In this document: positions 46,806-57,010 of the stretch, one piece after another | How the letters are laid out: the number at the start of each line of letters is the position of its first letter | Numbering within the stretch: the first letter of the stretch is position 1 | Assembly: GCA_020310875.1 (NCBI GenBank) | Contig: CM035439.1 | Coordinates: 137,459,929-137,523,928 of the forward strand | Origin: Ceratopteris richardii | Lineage: Eukaryota; Streptophyta; Polypodiopsida; Polypodiales; Pteridaceae | DNA: 64,000 nt | Direction of reading: 5' to 3' | The notes under the pieces: generated by a model | Told to the model about the DNA's origin: nothing | Databases searched by the model: none | What the model saw: only the letters and a program-made list of their open reading frames with translations | Made by a program: the position numbers and the translations under genes

Positions 46806-47815
46806 TGTTGGTGTAAATCACAACCTACACATTTGGCTTGGAAGTTATCATGAAGACTCTACATACATAAAGAACCGTAGGAACATATGCTAGTGATTAC
46901 TTACCACTTTACCTCATTTGTAAAAGTCAAAATGACTTGGAATCTTTTGTAATCACCTACCAAAGTGAGTCGTGGAAAAAGTAGCTTATTTGATTGAGAG
47001 AATATCTCCAAGATTTTAGGACCTTGATCATAGGAAGCCAAAATTTGAATTTGAATTCAAATTTTTGCACATATTCTATAAAATGTACTTGGAAAAGTCG
47101 CAGGTACATCTCTTCATTTCCCGAGGCTTACTCTACTGCGTTTGAGTGTGTGTAAGGACTATACCATAGCCTACACCTCTCTACACCATTTGGCAATGCT
47201 ATCCATGCCAATGGGATTGTACACAATTGTTAATCAATAGATACATTTACATCATTCATCTTTGTGTTCTTTGCTAGTCTACTCAAAAGTCTGTCAACTT
47301 GTCAAGGGGATATCTCAGTCAATACTCCACCAAATTCAGTGATTAAAAGCTTGTTGGATTCAGCTCAAAGTCATCTACATGCTGACAAAGTTTGAAGTGA
47401 TTTCATTCAGCCAATTCAGAGAAATCGGCGTTGAGGTGCTCACTCGTCTATCTCTGCTACAGTCCTAAAAAGTCGGGGGTATACCAAATCTTGCTAAATT
47501 AATTTCTCTTAGTATAGTTCATTATTTTACATCATTCCACTTGCAAATGTTAGCTTACTAAGCTATTTGAATCAAAACATTGAGCAGGTGTCAAGACCAA
47601 AATAGAAAGTTTTCTTGACTTTGTGACTTCCAAAGTTATCTGTTTTGATTCAAAAATTACACACTTCATTTCCAAAGGACATAGGCCATTTCTTGGTGTC
47701 ATTGGAAAGCTAAGGGAGTCTACTAATCAAGTCTGAAGCTAAAGAGGGCTGGTACAAAGCAGGTTTTAGCAGTACCTACTCAATCTCTTGGATCATCCAT
47801 CCATCTTTCCCAACA
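46806..47815 (+). repeat. Copia-A 3' LTR
   Basis: Begins TGTTGGTGTAAATCACAACC directly after the polypurine tract and ends at about 47815 (TTTCCCAACA), about 1,010 bp. The right boundary is set by where gypsy protease sequence starts. A TATA-like CTATAAAATG is near 47076-47085. A perfect 16-bp palindrome AATTTGAATTCAAATT lies at 47050-47065. No partner LTR is in the window. Confidence 0.85.
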
Positions 47816-48597
47816 GATATGTATTACCTTCTTCACCCTCACACATGTCCCCTATTTTGTCTAGAGGTATCTCTGGTACTTTCTGCTTAGATCCTCCTTT
47901 TGGCATATTAGAATCAAGTTTTGGGACCTGATCCTTCACATGATTCCACAGCTCAGGTTTTGCTTTGAGCAGCTCTTCTACAGTGAGATGACATTGAACC
48001 TTAGTGTTCTTCATGACATCAGTGTTCCTCGGAACCACTGAGTCTTCATTTCTTACCAATATTGTGGGAGCTCTAATCTGAAGAGATTCAGATTCCCATG
48101 GGCCTGTGAATTGTGGCAACTCTTGTAAAGAATTAGATTCAAAATCTAATCTATCATCTTCTTGTTGCTCTGCTTGGTCTCCATAGATAGACGAAATTTC
48201 TTGAGGAAATTGATCTTGAAGATCATCAATCTTAGGAATAGGCGGGGGATTATCCTTCTCCTTGGCCCATTTCTCTTCTTGTATTTCCCGCAAGAACTCT
48301 TGAGAGTACTCTTGAATTGAAAGAGGTGTTCCAACATTCGTGGAATTAGGAACATAAGCTTTCATTGGTGGAGAGCTTCCTCTCTCAACAACTAGTTGAG
48401 CCTGTGGAGGTAAAGAAACCTGTGGCTTGTTTACCAATTGCTCTAATCTATCTAGTAATCCCTGGAAATGCAAATCCGGTTTGAAAAAGTTTGTCTGATT
48501 GAACTTTTGACTAGTCTCGAGCATCGCTTGAGCTAGTTCTACCATTCTCATGCACATTTTTGTCCGTTCAATCTCTAAGTCTGCTCTAGGGTAACTC
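47816..48597 (-). pseudogene. Gypsy fragment: gag C-terminus and start of protease
   Basis: The minus strand encodes the end of the large-family Gag-protease (ERTKMCMRMVELAQAM, LDFESNSLQELPQFTGPWES, IPLDKIGDMCEGEEGNTYL). It is clearly diverged from gypsy-1 and -2. Its left end was the insertion target of copia-A, so this gypsy copy was there first. On the right it abuts the gypsy-4 LTR. Fragmentary. Confidence 0.85.
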
Positions 48598-49274
48598 TGT
48601 AGCTTAGTGATGAGTAGCACCTCCTTTAATGTCAATCCGGGAAGACGTGAGGATGGTATGAAGACCTCGAGCAAGTGACTGCACAAGTGCGTGAGTGAGA
48701 AGCACACAAGCATGCACACACATACACACACACGGCAAGACAAAGAGGGAGAATCAATGGAGTTCTTCGATTACTTTTCAAAAAAGCCCTTACAAGTTTG
48801 TTTCTATTACAATCTAACCCCCAAAAATGAGCTCTCTAGCTCCTTTTATAGTTTTTGACTAGCTTTGGCCCTGTTCAGACCTAGTGTCCGGCCTAGTTAA
48901 AAATTAGGTTCCAGGGCTTATTTGAGGGCTCAAACGAGATCTAAAAATTACGAAAATTGGCAGGTAGATACTTCTAAAGCTCCTCAAGCTCAAGGACTCC
49001 TTGGCTTGCACAAAATGGAGCTACAAAAATATGAAATGGTGTTTACAATGGTGTTTAGTGATGAGAATCACTTTTGATTGGTGTAAGGGTTTTTGAAAAG
49101 TTAAAGGGTTGCCTAAGTGCTAGATTTGCGTGGATGCCCATACTTACTTCTTCATGAGGAAAATTATTGGCCTATTTGCCAGATCTTCTTTGACTGCCAT
49201 GTCTGCCTATGCTGTCCCTTCGCTCTGACTCTCTTCGTCTGGTGGCTCCTTTGGTTCCCTGACTGCTGCCAACA
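48598..49274 (-). repeat. Gypsy-4 3' LTR
   Basis: 677 bp, TGTAGCTTAG...CTGCCAACA, followed by the polypurine tract GAGAGTGGGGGG on the minus strand. The TATA-like TATAAAAGGAGC is near 48840-48850. AACTC (48593-48597) precedes it, but the matching duplicate cannot be tested because the other end is lost. Confidence 0.92.
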
Positions 49275-52200
49275 CCCCCCCCACTCTCGCGTCTGTCGCC
49301 CCTGACAGACCCTTGTCCAGAGGATTTTTGAACATAGTATTGGACAACATCGGAGGCTAGGTGGTGTTCTTTGAGTCGCAGGCCACGTGCTAGATCTGTG
49401 AGCAGCTTATCCCAATTCACAGGACCGGGAACATCTGGATGAGGCACCCTCAATTGTTCTGAGTAGATAGTTCTCTCCACAGCAAATAATTGGAGGAGAT
49501 GGGATGGTCTGGGTATAAAGATTTCGGAGTGATATTCCCAGAATCCTGTGATGAACATCTCCTCAAAGGTCTGTTTGAAGCAGGCTGGGAGGTATTTGAT
49601 TCTGGCGTGCCAAGCATATATTACTTCAATGGATGGGGTGGTACTCATATCATACACTAGATCTTGGTTTCCTGTCATAAAGCCTGCACCTGAGAAGTGA
49701 GGGTCCTTAATGTTTTTAAACGTCCTGAAAGTGATCAGCATTAATTCAAATATTTTCATGCACATCTGGGCCATCACATCAGGATTATTGCGTAGCCTAG
49801 TACTCCAGTGACGGATTGTAGAAATCATGTAATTGACTGTGGGAGGTCCTCGTGGAGGTGCTAGATAAACATAATTCAACCATTTTGCACAGGCTTTAAT
49901 GTCTCTGACAGCTATAGTGAATTCAGGCCAGGTGCGTCGTCGCAGAACTGGAATGTAACAAGGGTTGTACTTAATAAACAACGGCATATTATTCCAGGTT
50001 CGGACCATTTCTGGATACGTTTCCAAAAGCCTGATTCTCCAGGTGGGTTGATGGATGGACCCACGCTGAGCACTTTCCGGTAGATCATCTGGACCAAATT
50101 GTGTAGCAAAGGTGGGAGGTTTGCCACATTGTCATTGAATCTCCGCGTTATAATCAGCCAAAAGTATACAGAATGGCACATACTGGTCATTATTGGTGCC
50201 GATCCATCTATGGTGAGACATGCTTCTGAAGTATTCAGACTTTATGACAGTCTCTTCTAAATTCGCTAGTGATTGGACCTGAATTGCCACCCGTTCTTCG
50301 TGAGTGTTCGCTGTCCTTTCCAGTGTCTGAAGCCACTCGGGTGCTTCCACTTCCAATGTGTCTAGTCCCTCTGAGGTTCGTCGCCCGCCTGGCATTGGCA
50401 TAGGAACATACGGTTCCTCGTAAGAATCATCTACCTCAATAGGGACTAGCTCTTCTTGCTCTGGTTCTACCACAGGGGATGGCTGCCCCTCGTATGTCAG
50501 TAACCTCTTTTGTAATTCTGCTACCTGCTCGGTTAAGGCCTTTACTTCGTCTGAGGTGGAGGTTGATGGGACACTCTTCGGTTGTTCTTCCTGTTCCTTC
50601 AGCCTGCTCTGAAGTGTGTCCCGCTCTCTTTCCAAGTCATCATGGGCTTCCAGGAGATCTGCATAGCTTTCCAGAATGGTTTTCATCGTCTCCGTGGGAA
50701 TTGCTTTAAATTGCTCTGGATCTATCTCGTGAGGGGAGCCTTCCATTGCCGCTTCCAGATTCTCTTCATTTTGTTTTTGCAGTCTTTTGTTCTCCTCCAG
50801 TGCTGTGGCCATATGTTTCCGTAGTAGCGCCAAGTTGCGTCTGACTCGCAGGTTATCGGTCTGGTATACTTCGAGCAAAGCTTCTAGTTGTTTGACACAT
50901 GATTCTGTCGATGGTTGGGGTGCCTCCAATAGTGTTTGGTGAGCCTGCTCAAGCGTTGTATAGCGTTGATTCACTTCTGCATTTTCCTCTTGTAGAATGT
51001 GAAATTGCCTTTGTAAGTTCTAATGGTGTGTTGTCAGTTGTTGATACCGGCCGTCCAGCGCTCTGTACTCATTCTGAAGCTGATATACACATTGATTTAA
51101 TGCTAAAAATATGCTATTTACATTAAATAATGCTGGGAGGGGTGAAGATGCAGGGGGAATGGAGGCGGGAATGGGAGTTGTGAATGATGTGGACGCAAGT
51201 GGAGATGTGGGTGGAGGGGGTATGGGAGATGAGGGTGGCATGGGGGGAGGGAGCGGTGCTGTGGTAGGAGACGTTTCCATAGTGTTGATTGTTTGAGTGA
51301 CAGTGTAGATGGGGATCGTGGGTGGAGTGGATGTGACGTCAGTGAACAGAGTGGTGAAAGTGGGCATGGTGACTCCCCCGAATTGGATTCCCGGAGAGAG
51401 TGGGATGCCCATGACAATGGTAGTGGTAGTGGACGTGGTAGTGCTAGTGTTATGTGGTGGAGTGAATTGTGTAGTGCGAGGTGGGGATGGTGGTGACAGT
51501 GGTGCTTCCTGATGTTCTTCTAATTGCGTTGTCTCTCCTGGTGTTGATACATTGATGTGAATTTGCTTCCCGGACCTCCTGGGACGAACGGGAACCCTTT
51601 TCTCAAATCTGTGAATGTAGGCCATTGCCTCATGGATGGCCTCATCCAATCCTACTGCGTCGGCATGAAGGTTTATGGACTCAATGAACATCTCGTCCAC
51701 ACCTTCCTCAGCTAACAACTGGTTCATGAGTTTCTTGCCCGATTCCAGTGACATCTTATGCTGTTCTTGAACCAGTTGCATGGTTCGATATAGTCTCTTG
51801 ATTTGTGCCGAGTACGCAGGGGCACTTGCCAGCTCGGAGAGCTCGTCATATTCTTGTTCCTCGTAGGTTTCTTCTTCTTGTTCTGCCTCTTGTTCCTCGG
51901 CGTCGACTTCTACCACTTCTGGTCGGGTGGGGACTGCTGTTGTGGTCTGGGGTTGTTGTTCCTGAGCTTGTTCTGCTTCCGTCTCGAGATTAGAATCATA
52001 GATCAATCGGGCTACTTCTTCATCCGTGAGATCGTTGAGAGTAAAACCTTGTGGGAATTCCAGATCTGAAGGGACGGGTGGGAATACCAGATTAGGCCCC
52101 TCTGTGCTTGGTCTTGGTAGTCGGATTGTGAATGGCCTAACGCGTCGTGTCTGGGGAGGGGTAATTTCTGGTGTAGTGGTGGCTCCCCTTGGTTGAGCAC

Positions 52201-53185
52201 AGGGTAATTGTACTCCCCCCCTCATCTTCTTTGATGGGGGACCTTCTGCTGATAGTCTTCTTTGGAATTCCTGGGCGCGGGGCCATATGAGTGCCCTCTG
52301 AATGGGCACGTCATAAGCCAGACATCGGTAGATTATTTTGGTTAGAGCGCAACATCCATGAAGCACGTTTTTCTGCTTCTTGTTCCACCTCTGATGGGCT
52401 AGGTGGATCTGATCGATGATCCAGTGTGGCACATTGATGGGAAGGCTTTCTGTCTCTGCTAGATACAAGCTGAACCAAATTTTCTTTGGGGGCATTGTGA
52501 ATCTTTCCTGGGCGGGGAAGGCAAAATGTTGCATGATGGTCCGCAGGTGAAGCGCGATGGTAGGTGTCATCGCTACCATATCCTTCAGCTTATTAAGATC
52601 TTTGTGTTTCATTCGATCTGGAACCATTGTTTCCTTCTCTGTGGGGGTGTGCATGCCATACATACCCAATGCTTCTCTTACCAGATTGAGGGTCAACTTG
52701 AATCTTTTAAGCTCATGACCCGGCAGCAGCGATGGCAACACAAAGGTACTGTCGCCTCCTTTGGCCTTGCTTGGCGTGATGGTACTGATCAGATATGAAC
52801 ATCGTAAGAAATCCGGCTTTGGTAAGTGGGCCCTGAAATAACTGTCCACACCTGCTTTGATCCAAACTGATCGCATGACTTCGGCGTTTTGATAGCTTTC
52901 AAACTCACGCGTGAAAAAGTGGTATCGACCCCATTTGCCATTAAATTCCAACTCTGCTTCCCAGAAATATGTTCCATCGCCCAATGGTCCCGCGACATCA
53001 CTGAACCAGTGAGCGTGTTTACCTACTTGAGACGTGTGCCCTTGAGGAGGATCCTGAATGGGGAGCACATGCACGGCTTGAAGTTCTTGCGGCCTTGCGA
53101 TGAGATGTGGCTCGAGGAGGAGTGTTTCTATGTCCACAATCTGGGCACCAGGTCCGGCTTGAGAACTTGCACCTGCTTCTGCCAT
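49172..53185 (-). CDS. Gypsy-4 3' ORF region (giant env-position protein)
   Basis: Starts at ATG 53185 (MAEAGASSQAGPGAQ), just after the conserved acceptor. Parts in order: N-terminal globular (about 53100-52230; HWFSDVAGPLGDGTYFWEAE, KPDFLRCSYLIST, VLHGCCALTKIIYRCLAYD). Acidic (about 51990-51840). Proline/threonine-rich (about 51520-51140). Coiled coil (about 51100-50500; LLRKHMATALEENKRLQKQ). C-terminal globular (about 50200-49340; PLFIKYNPCYIPV, WEYHSEIFIPRPSH). Compared with gypsy-2 the two globular parts are well conserved, while the linker and acidic parts differ freely, as expected of a protein that was under selection. No membrane helix is visible. A few breaks. Confidence 0.78.
49275..49310 (-). 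promoter_or_regulatory. Gypsy-4 polypurine tract and hairpin
   Basis: The minus-strand purine run (about 49275-49288) abuts the LTR. GTCTGTC (49291-49297) and GACAGAC (49304-49310) form the same 7-bp stem as in gypsy-1 and -2. The loop differs by one base while the stem is unchanged. Confidence 0.8.
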
Positions 53186-53199
53186 TGCTCTATTTGCTG

Positions 53200-53240
53200 A
53201 TTGGTTCTGTGAGAATATAGAACCAAGTGTTAACATTGTA
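53200..53240 (-). promoter_or_regulatory. Putative splice acceptor before the gypsy-4 3' ORF
   Basis: The minus strand reads GTTAACACTTGGTTCTATAT then TCTCACAG, AG at 53207-53208, with the 3' ORF ATG 22 nt beyond. Third conserved instance. Confidence 0.62.
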
Positions 53241-53390
53241 ATGGACAGAATAAATCCGTTGTTGTCCCCGTTACAACATTAACATGAGGTAGATGGTGAG
53301 TTAGTGGTCAGTAAGTGCACGAAGACAGTGTGTGTAGTTGGTGCTTGGGTAGTCCTAGGAGACTAATGCAGTTAGTAAGTGGGGATGAAT

Positions 53391-53741
53391 TTACAAATTG
53401 GGGTCGGGGGGTTTATTACAAGTCTGAGGCTGCCAAATGTAGTGGATGGTTCTTGTTCTTGGTGTCGTAGAGGCTCTAGAGATCTTTATAGTTGTATCGG
53501 CTTGAAAATGAGGCCTTTTAGGGACCCATTTACAAGCGAGTATGTTCGTGTTCATGGGCCTTGGTATGTTCTTGAGTGTTGAAGACAAGTGAATGCTGGT
53601 AATGCGAGTGAATGTGTAACGCTGTATAGTTTGTGATTTCAGCGTAGCTATTTGCACCCGCAAGCAAGCCTTAGGCACCCAAATTTGTCTTGATTGTGGG
53701 CTAGCCTTCATCGACTTCTTGGGCACCCAAATAGATTTCAC
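53391..53741 (-). pseudogene. Gypsy-4 W-V-P-K tail fragment
   Basis: Encodes SIWVPKKSMKASPQSRQIWV, KWVPKRPHF and IWQPQTCNKPPDP, the end of the region that follows the second protease-like domain in gypsy-1 and -2. It is cut at about 53741, where similarity to the family stops. Confidence 0.85.
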
Positions 53742-55737
53742 GTTGTGGTCGTGATACGATAACAAGCTTGAAGATTTGGAACATAACATTCAACTCAAAA
53801 AAAAGACTTGGTAGCATGAATGCAGATTGGTGATCTCTATCCCTCATTAACTTCTTCACCATGTTTTGATAACTTGCATAATTTGCTTGAGATAATAAAT
53901 TATCGATGATATAGGTCATTTGGTACGAGCTCTTTGAGACACTGCATGGTTTACATGGCATCGTGTGGGACATCAGGATCTCACTCGCATGATGTTGGCT
54001 ATCCGGCTTCTATGATTCCACAGGTTACGTGGAGAAAAAAAAAGGGGGGCCTTCCTTTCTTATGAGGGATCGTGGCTCAAGGAGCGGGAATATTTTTACT
54101 TACTTTTGTAGGGCATTCCAAATGAGAAGAGAAGAGTTCTCTCGGGGCAGAAGAGTACAAACGGATGGGCGGAAGACATGGAGCTCGGATGCTGGACATA
54201 ATTAGAGGTCGACACTTGTTGGATTGGAAGATAGCGGTAGAAGGAGGCAACCTATTTTGGGGGTTCTTTTCTGGAACCTGAGGTTTTCACGCAAGAAGAT
54301 GGGAAGACTATGTGGTGAGCAGACTCGGGCATTATCATCGGCTCTTTGGGGGAAAGTTCAAGCCACCATGATCAAAGGCAGAGAGCGTGATGATTGCTTG
54401 CGAATGTGACAAGCAGTAACTGAAGCGTTGAAGGGCGCTCTTCTACTGCGTAGATAGATGTGGAAGAAGATTGTGGAATCTACTCAAACATTAAAATTTC
54501 TCCAACAATAAGGCGAACAGTAGCGTTATGTGAGCTTTTGGCTGAGGACGCCATTGTCAAATTCAAGAGTGATGAACGGTTCAAGAATGTTGGCCTACAA
54601 TTGCAGCATTGAGACTATAAACGTGCACAGGCTTTGTTGCTCTCAATTTAAGACCAGAATTACTGAATACTAAAAGAGTTGGAAGATTGATTTGAAGCAA
54701 AGTAAATTGAATCTGAAGTAAAAAAAGAAAGAGGTCTTCAACAACGCGTGGATTTTGAGTTTGTGCAAATGCCAGATAAGGTTTTTTTTTTCCCTTTTTA
54801 GACTTTCTTCTTAATGCATGTTGTGGTCGAAAGAATGTAGAGAAATGATTTGTCATGAAAACCTTCAACAAAACAGGGTACAAAATTTGCATACCAGAGG
54901 TTTCGAAGAATTGAACAAAAGCGTTCATTGATATTCTGAACACTGTCTAGTCCCTTTTCCCTTTGAAAAAGAAAAATGAGCCAGAATATGAGTTTCCCAT
55001 TTGTTATGGAAGATCTTTGATACTGAATGTCTAAACTTGGAAAGGTGCACTAGATTTTCTTCAGAACAAGATATGCTAATCGAATCAAAACTGTGTGTTA
55101 TTAACAGTAAATCATACCCGCCTACTATTATAGACAACTTTATGCAGAATTTGAGGAGGATCACCACGATGGGACAGCTCCTTATCTGAGCTATGCTGTA
55201 GTGGCTGTTTTTTTGAGCCTTTTTTTGCAGGAAGACAAGCATGCAGGATTCAGAAGATGCATTTTACTCTGGCTATGTCTGCATATTTATATATGAATTA
55301 TGCTTCAAGGCAACATTGTTGAAGTTCAATACATGGATGAGCTTCTCTAAGTATAAAGTGAATCTGGTATTCTACCTGGTTTTGTTTAAGCATCTGTGCC
55401 GTGCTTTGTTGAATTTTTACTGCTGAGGATCTGGATTGCAAAGTGGACTTCGGTATCTGTAAGATTTCATTTGCATCTTACGTATTTATGAGAGTTAAAT
55501 GTTTTGTAGCTACATGTGTGGCTGATTTTACTGATTCATGTTTACTATGTCCTGTTCTAAAAGCCTGTTTTTCCCTGTCCGTATCATGTTGGTGTGTCTA
55601 TGCTAATGTTTGCCACTTCATACTTTTTTAGGATTCGTTTTGTGCTTCTTCCTAGCTAGCAAATGCAAAACTTTGAAACATTATTGTTAATAGAGTAACA
55701 GAAGATGTAAAAAGATGAATCTGGGAAAAGATTTTAG
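53742..55737. other. Non-repetitive-looking DNA without a recognised gene
   Basis: About 2 kb between gypsy-4 and the PPR-like exon. I see no retroelement domain. Short open frames exist, but none resembles a known protein. A plausible acceptor (pyrimidine-rich, ending TTTTGTAG at about 54108) and AT-rich stretches suggest introns or untranslated parts of a host gene. A purine run GAGAAAAAAAAAGGGGGG lies near 54031-54048. Nothing firmer can be said. Confidence 0.4.
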
Positions 55738-55803
55738 GTGAAGCTTTACTGTCATTCGTCACAGCTGAACGCTTTCTTACTTATCAGTAGGGGAATACCA
55801 TCT

Positions 55804-56188
55804 CTAGTGCACGCTTTTTCTGCTGCCACTGACGTTCAGACTGTCCAGAATCCCAAGCTTTTACCGTCCAATTATCGGCTGCTACAGCAGCAGCAACTCT
55901 TGCAGGATCTTGCTCATCAAGAGCAACTAAGGAAGCCCGACAGTAAACCTGCCAATCTCACTGGGCGCACAATAGCGGAGTGTCTCCGTAACGTTCAGCA
56001 TGCTTGTGAAGTCGATGCGTACTTGCATGGTCTCCATTTTGAATCTTCCGCATACACCACTGCTATACAGTGGCTCGGCCACTGGAATCTGGTGCACCAG
56101 GCCTTTTGCCTTTTCCAATGGCTCAGAAGCCAGCCATATAAATCTAACATCTTTATATTTTGCAGCATTCTCAGCGTCAAGAAATCGC
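55804..56188 (+). CDS. Exon of a PPR-like host gene (partial)
   Basis: An open stretch of about 128 residues. A glutamine/leucine-rich part (YRLLQQQQLLQDLAHQEQL) is followed by IAECLRNVQHACEVDAYLHG, then a 35-residue unit AYTTAIQWLGHWNLVHQAFC-LFQWLRSQPYKSN that fits the PPR pattern (aromatic at position 2-3, helix A, A-x-x-L-F-x-x-M/L in helix B, P-x-S/D-N end). The start of a second unit (IFIFCSIL) follows. PPR proteins bind organellar RNA in plants. A consensus splice donor follows at 56189 (CGC then GTAAGT), so this is probably an internal or first exon. The left boundary is uncertain: the frame is open from about 55738 and an acceptor-like CTAG ends at about 55806. The following exon is not in view; gypsy-5 lies next downstream in the same orientation. 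It could also be a gene fragment. Confidence 0.5.
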
Positions 56189-56912
56189 GTAAGTTTATAG
56201 ATAAGAGGAGAGGGTGTCCATGCAAGGATAACTTTACAAAATCATGTCAAAGGGGAAAGTCATATAGGATATACTTGGCACTTGCACACAAGGCACAATA
56301 CATTGCAAATTCTTTCTGTCATCATTAAGCTGTGGTGTATTTATTGAAAAGTGGCTGAGCAGGTAGCTGTTCTACTATGTAGTAACTAGCCTTTCAGTTT
56401 CTTCTCTAAGAAAAGAGTTCATGTGCTGCATTTTGGATCCATGATATTTCGTGTCATTCTTTCCATCCTAAATATGCAAAGGGAGTGCGAAGAAGTGTGT
56501 ACAAATATCGTAGGATAAATTTCATTAAAGAGAAAGGCCACTGGTAAAGCTGAGCAAGATAGTGCTGATTATAGCTCCTGTATTTAGAATTATCTTCATC
56601 ATCAAGCAGCAGATGATTGACGTTTTAATCATTCTGAAATAATGAGGATGTTTAATAATTTAACCTTTAAATTCTGTAGTTCTATATCTTAAAACTACAT
56701 GCTTTATAAAGGATTACTAGAACATAACGTATCATCTCTAAAAAGCTTTAGAGTCATTGTGTCTTTGATATACAAATTTATCAATATATTTCTATATCTC
56801 TAGAAATCATTTGAGGGACTTTGGAATTTTATTCCATCTTGAGTGGTCTCATGTACCCCAAGCAAAGCTGTTTCCATTCCCTCCACCCTCCTTTCTAAGA
56901 AACCCCGCGACA
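56189..56912 (+). repeat. Putative intron start and gypsy-5 5' LTR (left end not fixed)
   Basis: GTAAGT at 56189 looks like an intron donor. Somewhere to its right the 5' LTR of gypsy-5 begins. Its right end is at about 56912 (CCCCGCGACA), four bases before a primer binding site. A TATA-like TTTATAAAGG lies at about 56703-56712. Without the second LTR the left end cannot be placed; TG dinucleotides near 56330 are candidates only. Confidence 0.45.
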
Positions 56913-56916
56913 TACC

Positions 56917-56934
56917 TGGTGAACCCGACGTGAA
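56917..56934 (+). promoter_or_regulatory. Gypsy-5 primer binding site (tRNA-Trp)
   Basis: TGGTGAACCCGACGTGAA matches, over 18 nt, the reverse complement of the plant tRNA-Trp(CCA) 3' end plus CCA as I recall it (TTCACGTCGGGTTCA-CCA). It lies 77 nt upstream of the gag ATG. tRNA-Trp is the primer of avian retroviruses (a related site) but is uncommon in plant LTR elements. Confidence 0.78.
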
Positions 56935-57010
56935 AGGAGGAGAGTGTAGAGATCCTGATCCTAGTTTAAAGAGTGGTGCAGTTGAGTGAGCTCATTGTGC
57001 TTGACCATTT

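Larger units (their letters stand above)
2704..47815 (+). mobile_element. Copia-A, outer Ty1/copia element hosting two other elements
   Basis: Copia-A is a Ty1/copia element read on the plus strand and split into three pieces by later insertions: 2704-3496 (gag end and start of PR), 37287-39941 (integrase, RT, start of RNase H) and 46443-47815 (RNase H end, polypurine tract, 3' LTR). The pieces follow one another in domain order, and both interruptions carry 5-bp target duplications. The 5' LTR and the start of gag are absent. The left border abuts an unrelated gypsy piece and the right border a minus-strand gypsy piece, so the original insertion site is not preserved. About 4.8 kb of its own sequence remains. 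It is broken and is the oldest of the nested set, since it hosts the others. Confidence 0.9.
48598..53741 (-). mobile_element. Gypsy-4, 3' half of a large gypsy element
   Basis: A minus-strand piece with 3' LTR (48598-49274), polypurine tract, hairpin (49291-49310), 3' ORF, splice acceptor and part of the W-V-P-K tail. Homology to gypsy-2 stops at about 53741 and no 5' half or 5' LTR follows, so it is truncated. The LTR is closer to that of gypsy-2 than to gypsy-1. It cannot be dated by an LTR pair. The coding part is readable with few breaks. Confidence 0.9.

Noticed and set aside
46806-47815. Start of a separate third copia element
   Set aside because: The polypurine tract and RNase H end lead straight into it, so it is the 3' LTR of copia-A.
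53701-53973. Minus-strand ORF spanning the gypsy-4 boundary
   Set aside because: It joins the last family residues to unrelated flanking sequence; no homology in the unique part.
54224-54409. Small ORF as a host gene
   Set aside because: No recognisable domain, short, and no clear start context; may be part of an exon or chance.
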